A DNA stretch of 64,000 bases from Liolophura sinensis. Taxonomy: Eukaryota > Mollusca > Polyplacophora > Chitonida > Chitonidae. The stretch lies in the NCBI RefSeq assembly GCF_032854445.1, contig NC_088295.1:13503385-13567384 (forward strand), in the 5' to 3' direction. Both the position numbers and the translations under genes were made by a program. Below, in pieces: positions 60,601 to 64,000 of this stretch (positions within the stretch are counted from its first letter, which is position 1; every line of letters starts with the position of its first letter). Under the pieces are notes generated by a model. That model was not told the origin of the DNA. It did not search any database and saw only the letters and a list, made by a program, of their open reading frames with translations.

Positions 60601-60966
60601 TTGCCTTCGGTAAGGCGTCTCAGTGAAGAAGAACTAGAGTCCTGCAACAAGAAGGCACATTACATGGACTCTAAGGATTCCTTCGTCGTCATATGACAGA
60701 AAAATTGTAAAGCATGACGTTAAACCCCAATCACTCACTCACTCACTCAAATACATCAGAGAGAATGCAAAATGCATGGTAATGCATTACCTGTAACAAT
60801 GTACTTTCATCAGGTGGTAAACAGCCAAATGTCCAGATATCCACTTTCTGGCCGTTCTCCTCGGTAACTTCTATAGCAGTAAAACATTTGCTAAGTGGTT
60901 TGGCCACACATGTGCTATTGACATGTGTCTCATGACATGGGTTGCAGTAGCAGATTAAACTCAGTG
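48551..60966 (-). CDS. BMPR1B: BMP type I receptor (BMPR1A/1B class), lacking only the first coding exon(s)
   Basis: Ten exons on the minus strand, in transcript order: 60966-60791, 57716-57596, 57305-57188, 56960-56819, 51698-51506, 50719-50528, 49979-49874, 49720-49545, 49062-48932, 48682-48551. All are GT-AG and in phase, giving 494 residues. Cysteine-rich ectodomain (CYCNPC...CCDDADQCN) 1-99; membrane helix 115-137; GS box [10 protein letters not shown] 176-185; serine/threonine kinase with GKGRYGEV 201-208, Lys221, HRDIKSKN 320-327, DLG 340-342 and SPE 369-371. The L45 loop [10 protein letters not shown] (253-262) is the BMPR1A/1B type, implying Smad1/5/8 signalling rather than the activin/TGF-beta type. 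The signal-peptide exon was not found and probably lies upstream (above 61 kb or outside). The choice of 1B over 1A is nominal: a single invertebrate gene would be co-orthologous to both. Confidence 0.96.
48932..49062 (-). CDS. BMPR1B: BMPR1 kinase exon: C-lobe
   Basis: Acceptor ATCTGCAG, donor [25 protein letters not shown] and [13 protein letters not shown]. Confidence 0.96.
49545..49720 (-). CDS. BMPR1B: BMPR1 kinase exon: activation segment
   Basis: Acceptor TTGTAG, donor [26 protein letters not shown] and [16 protein letters not shown]. Confidence 0.97.
49874..49979 (-). CDS. BMPR1B: BMPR1 kinase exon: catalytic loop
   Basis: Acceptor TTCACAG, donor GTAAGA. Contains [16 protein letters not shown] and ADLGLAV. 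The usual Leu of HRDLK is Ile. Confidence 0.96.
50193..50460 (-). mobile_element. SINE family A, full-length copy in a BMPR1 intron
   Basis: Same structure as the copies at 20005 and 30909, with more substitutions (GCGCCGCACTC in the tail). A perfect 14-bp duplication, CTTGTGCTGTTCGA, flanks it at 50179-50192 and 50461-50474. Confidence 0.93.
50528..50719 (-). CDS. BMPR1B: BMPR1 kinase exon: L45 loop and hinge
   Basis: Acceptor TTGGCAG, donor GTGGGC. Encodes [20 protein letters not shown] and [11 protein letters not shown]; the L45 loop sets Smad choice. Confidence 0.97.
50882..51208 (-). mobile_element. SINE family B copy in a BMPR1 intron
   Basis: On minus: head CAATGGCTCAGTTGGTAGAG with A box, a CGGTAGATCAATCC B-box-like site, then a body containing CACCTAAGAC and GGCAAGTAAG. 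The tail TCATATGACTGAAAAATTGT is followed by GTTAAACCC. It matches 60430-60748 in order. Confidence 0.85.
51506..51698 (-). CDS. BMPR1B: BMPR1 kinase exon: glycine loop and VAVK
   Basis: Acceptor TTTTAG, donor [26 protein letters not shown] and [20 protein letters not shown] are near-diagnostic of type I receptors. Confidence 0.97.
53205..53307 (-). mobile_element. SINE family A, tail fragment
   Basis: TTATTTGATTGGTGTTTTATGCC...CTCAAGAATATTTAACTTATAC...GGAGGAAACCGAGCACAGC. Only the 3' portion of the element remains. Confidence 0.85.
53867..53988 (-). mobile_element. SINE family A, head fragment
   Basis: CCTTCCCACATATGACTGG...CAGCATCAACTGGAC...GGCTCCTGGGTGATTGCGCT...GGAGGCAC, the tRNA-like half of the element without the tail. 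It may be part of one old insertion with 53205, since disrupted. Confidence 0.75.
56819..56960 (-). CDS. BMPR1B: BMPR1 juxtamembrane and GS-box exon
   Basis: Acceptor TTGTAG, donor [26 protein letters not shown] identifies the type I receptor GS region phosphorylated by the type II receptor. Confidence 0.96.
57188..57305 (-). CDS. BMPR1B: BMPR1 transmembrane exon
   Basis: Acceptor TTTGTAG, donor GTGAGT. A hydrophobic run of about 23 residues is followed by Arg-Tyr-Lys-Arg-Arg across the junction (stop-transfer). Confidence 0.95.
57596..57716 (-). CDS. BMPR1B: BMPR1 ectodomain exon B
   Basis: Acceptor GCCACAG, donor GTTTGT. Begins [17 protein letters not shown] and includes CNLDLQPTF, the end of the three-finger fold. 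Confidence 0.95.
58294..58350 (-). mobile_element. SINE family A, very short tail fragment
   Basis: GTTGATGTTTTATGCTGTATTCAAGAACACT...GTACAACAATGATTA resembles the tail of family A in minus orientation. Confidence 0.5.
60430..60748 (+). mobile_element. SINE family B, full-length-looking copy
   Basis: tRNA-like head (GCAGCACAGTTGGTAGA; GGGTCAATCCTGGG), a body with CACCTAAGACC and CTTCGGTAAGGCG, a tail TCATATGACAGAAAAATTGT with GACGTTAAACCCC, and CACT repeats. Flanking AAATTCATCAGA and AAATACATCAGA form an imperfect target-site duplication. Confidence 0.85.
60791..60966 (-). CDS. BMPR1B: BMPR1 ectodomain exon A
   Basis: Acceptor TTTGCAG, donor GTAATG (minus strand). Encodes [17 protein letters not shown] and a C-terminal [11 protein letters not shown]. 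The first two bases complete a codon split with a missing upstream exon. Confidence 0.93.
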
Positions 60967-63900
60967 CTGCAAATAAAGAAACATAAGATTTAATTCATGA
61001 CAACACACAAGTCCAGATACCAAATTAGAACAATTATCTACATTCTAGCACCACCACAATTTATCATTTCATAAACTTGCATGCATATTTTATGCATGTA
61101 TGCAAAAAACTTACAGTGCAGTAAATGGTAGGTGTCTGGTAAAAGAGAAATAATGATGTCCCCTTTTGTAACTGTAGACACCGAAGGTTGACTTTTTATC
61201 ACAGTTAAGAACTTCTAATAATAACATACTTTTAATCTGAGGGATGATAATATCACACTGGTATGAAATTGCAGAATTTTGTAAAATTTTCATATATAAT
61301 ACCTGTGGCCAAATGTAGAGGAAAAACTGAAGCTTGTGGATCCCAAACTTTTGTGTGACTGTTCACAAAGAAATTCCATAAAATGCAAATCAAAATGAGA
61401 CCTTTTGACTTGAGAGCTATTAAGTCTGTGAATGAAAGTAATTTGTCTGAAAACTTTTTTAGTGCTAAATCATCTTATTTTTGTTTAATTCTTGCTAATT
61501 TGAATACAACTTTATCAGTTTCTTAAAATGACTCCTCTACAGATGGCCCTGACTCCTGGCAAAAAAGGAGACAAACACATTAAATGATAATATTTGTGAG
61601 CAGCAAAGATGTATTCTGGTCAGCATCAGAGAAATATTCTTCTGTGTATTACTTACTTTGAACCTCTTCTCCTTTCATAATACAATTTCAGTTCCAATGG
61701 TTTATGTCCATTATGCAAAAGATGTTTCAGTATAGGTTTGAAGGGAAAAGCTTCCAAGGAAAAAGTAGGAATACACATTCATCTGACATGATTGATACCT
61801 TTAACCTAAACAAAGATATCCTCACTGGCATTACTCCTTTATTGACATATTACATGGAACAAGGCTCTAATAGTTGAACTACTGTATGTCTACTGTATGT
61901 TTTAGTCTTCTAAATTACAGCAAAATCAGGAATTCAGGTGCTTTTAACTTCCAGCTTTTTCATTTCTGCAAAAAATCAGATCCTGCACTCCAAAAAGGCA
62001 AAAATCCAGCTAGGATTTTGTTACCATACTGAGTTGTACTTGTATTTGAAGAATCTGATCTATAATTCTGCAGGTTGAAGATAATTAAATATTCACACTT
62101 TTGTCATTTTTTTTATTTTTTTTGTTCAGTTTGAGAGAATCTAACACTTTGTGTTAAGTGATCATGAATAAAAATACCCCTTTGCATACCCGCTTACCAG
62201 GTATCAAAATATCAGGCACTGATTAAAGGTGGCAGGTTCCAGAGCTGTGTGCAAACAAAGCTGTATGTGTGAGCTTATGGGTAGGATAGGTAAGAAAAAA
62301 AAACAAATTTGTTAATAAAACTTCAGTTAATATGATATTCATGGTTTTGCAGTGATGTAATAGCTACTAGGAGCCATTCATCAGGACACTCTTCGGTCAC
62401 ATGACTAGAATACTGGAGGTGAAATCAAAACAAATTTAACCCCAGGTCAGACAGGTTTATCATAAAACATGAAAAATATATAGGTTTTTGGTAAGAAATT
62501 CTTGATAGAAAAGTAATCACTATCTACTTAGCATTCAAATATGACAGTTTCAGTGTTCTGTCAAAGTACTTTAAACTTTTAAAAAATCAGCAATTTGCCT
62601 ATTAAGCTCCATGTCATACATCCCCTCCTGCTTCTTGTGAACAACTGAGTGGCTCGATCTATGAATACATGTAGTGCTAATTTTCCAGTAAGATCACTGA
62701 AACCATCACCACAGGATACTTTGGTCTTACATCAATTTTTTTCAAAATAGATTGGCATTTTATAACTGAAACATACCACTTCATACTAACTTGTACTAGT
62801 TATATATTCTTTACTTATTACCAATTTTATTGTTGTTTTATGACAATTTAAGAATTTTTCACTTTAACAATAACAGTTGGAGGAAAAGGGTCTAAACCAT
62901 TAATGAGTTACTGACAAACATACCCCTATGTGCTGCACACACATAAACATATATATATATATATATATATACACACATGTGGTCTTCAATGAATGAGTAC
63001 GACATTAAACCCCAAGCACTCACTCACTCAATGAATGAATGAATGAATGTTTGGGGTTTAACTTCATATTTAACAATTTTTCAGTCTGTCATATGACGAG
63101 GAGTCATTAGGTGTGTGTACATATAATGTGTCTTCTTGTGGCAGGGTAGGTCCATGGCGATAAAGTGCTGCCACCACTGAAGTATCATACAGAAGACGCC
63201 GGACATGACAACCCACCCAGTCACATTATATGCACACTGTGCTAACCAGTCCTATTTCCTTGCTCAAATCTCTCAGTGGTGAGCGCCAAGTGAGGTAGCA
63301 ACAAGTACTATTTTTGAAGTCTTTGCTACAACCCCAAAACGGATTTGATCCCAGGTCTCCCGACTGTCTTCAACAAATGTTAGATGGAGCAAACAGCATC
63401 ATTTCATCACGATGTCTCCACAAACAACAAGAGTGAGGAAATCCACAAATTCCAGGATCAAAGCCTGGACTGAACCTACACTTCTTATAACCCAGTGATC
63501 ATTTTTGACAATAAACCCCCGTATCCAAAAACAAGAAGAATCTTAACTTCAGGTGACTCCCAGTGACATTCACTAACTAGCCTTTATCATGATATGAATA
63601 AAAGAATGTTACCAGTATCTAATGTTTACTCTCATTCCAAACAATGATAAATGTTAGTCGACTGTTTTGAAGAACAGAAAGCTGCAGGTTCCCAATATAC
63701 ATGGTATGAATGAGATTCTTTGGACCAAGGGAATTGGTGATGAATGTTTTATTGTTACTAAGCTACGTCAAATGCCCAGCAAGCGAAATAACAAGGCTAA
63801 GTTTACCTCTGTGAACTGTTTCAAAGAGAATCGTGAATAACTTAACAAGACCCCCCACAAAGTGAAATCCGGGAGAACTTTGGGTGTAGAAAATGCAGAA

Positions 63901-64000
63901 TGAGTTGAATTTATTTTGTGAGACAAATTTTCATGTGTCCAGAGGGACAGCTATTGCTGTTGGTATGTACACTGAGGATATGCAGAAGTGTGCACACAGG
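60967..64000. other. Presumed 5' intron or flank of BMPR1
   Basis: No signal-peptide exon could be identified on the minus strand. Contains a TA microsatellite near 62950-62970 and the SINE-like repeats at 62990-63365. The rest is AT-rich without recognisable features. Confidence 0.6.
62990..63365 (-). mobile_element. SINE-like repeat with an inverted tail
   Basis: Body matches 45760-46065. Its tail GAATGAATGAATGTTTGGGG abuts an opposite-strand tail (GACATTAAACCCCAAGCACT, CACTCACTCA). GTCTTCAA occurs on both outer sides, suggesting one insertion with a target-site duplication. Confidence 0.65.

Larger units (their letters stand above)
57717..60790 (-). other. BMPR1 ectodomain intron
   Basis: A 3.1-kb intron holding a diverged SINE tail near 58294 and a SINE family B copy at 60430. 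Otherwise AT-rich with nothing recognised. Confidence 0.75.

Overview
The window is animal genomic DNA: intron-rich, AT-rich, full of SINEs, microsatellites and minisatellites. The SINE tails (ending in tracts such as CACT/GAAT or AAATA), an LTR element and the protein sequences suggest a mollusc or another lophotrochozoan. That placement is inference, and I cannot name a species.

Three real genes are visible. (1) 1..6561, plus strand: the 3' part of an ALP-subfamily PDZ-LIM gene. It has a ZASP motif (ZM) and a single LIM domain; its PDZ exons lie upstream of the window. (2) 21716..43465, plus strand: a complete Enigma/ZASP-subfamily gene (PDZ, ZM, three LIM domains). It has 13 coding exons, all splice phases agree, and it predicts 591 residues. 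Both would encode actin/alpha-actinin-associated scaffolds of muscle Z-discs or stress fibres. (3) 60966..48551, minus strand: a BMP type I receptor (BMPR1A/1B class). It has 10 coding exons and 494 visible residues; only the first exon(s), with the signal peptide, are missing. Genes 2 and 3 converge tail to tail.

Layout. 1-6.6 kb: ALP-like gene. 6.6-21.6 kb: intergenic, with a 12-bp and a 46-bp minisatellite (11.07-12.5 kb) and a degenerate Ty3/Gypsy-type LTR retrotransposon (15.7-20.5 kb). In that element the integrase comes before RNase H, and most of the reverse transcriptase is deleted. It sits in a TA microsatellite and its 3' LTR carries a SINE. 21.6-43.5 kb: Enigma gene, whose introns hold SINEs and 18-, 30-, about 60- and 76-bp tandem arrays. 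43.5-48.5 kb: 3' UTRs and SINE-like repeats. 48.5-61 kb: BMPR1. 61-64 kb: presumed 5' intron or flank of BMPR1, with a SINE pair.

Two points stand out. First, the Enigma-BMPR1 neighbourhood matches human LDB3-BMPR1A and PDLIM5-BMPR1B, which points to an ancient linkage, here with an ALP paralogue attached. Second, the ALP-like stop codon lies inside a usable splice donor, so the ALP and Enigma units could in principle be joined by alternative splicing. No bacterial features, CRISPR arrays or stand-alone RNA genes were seen.
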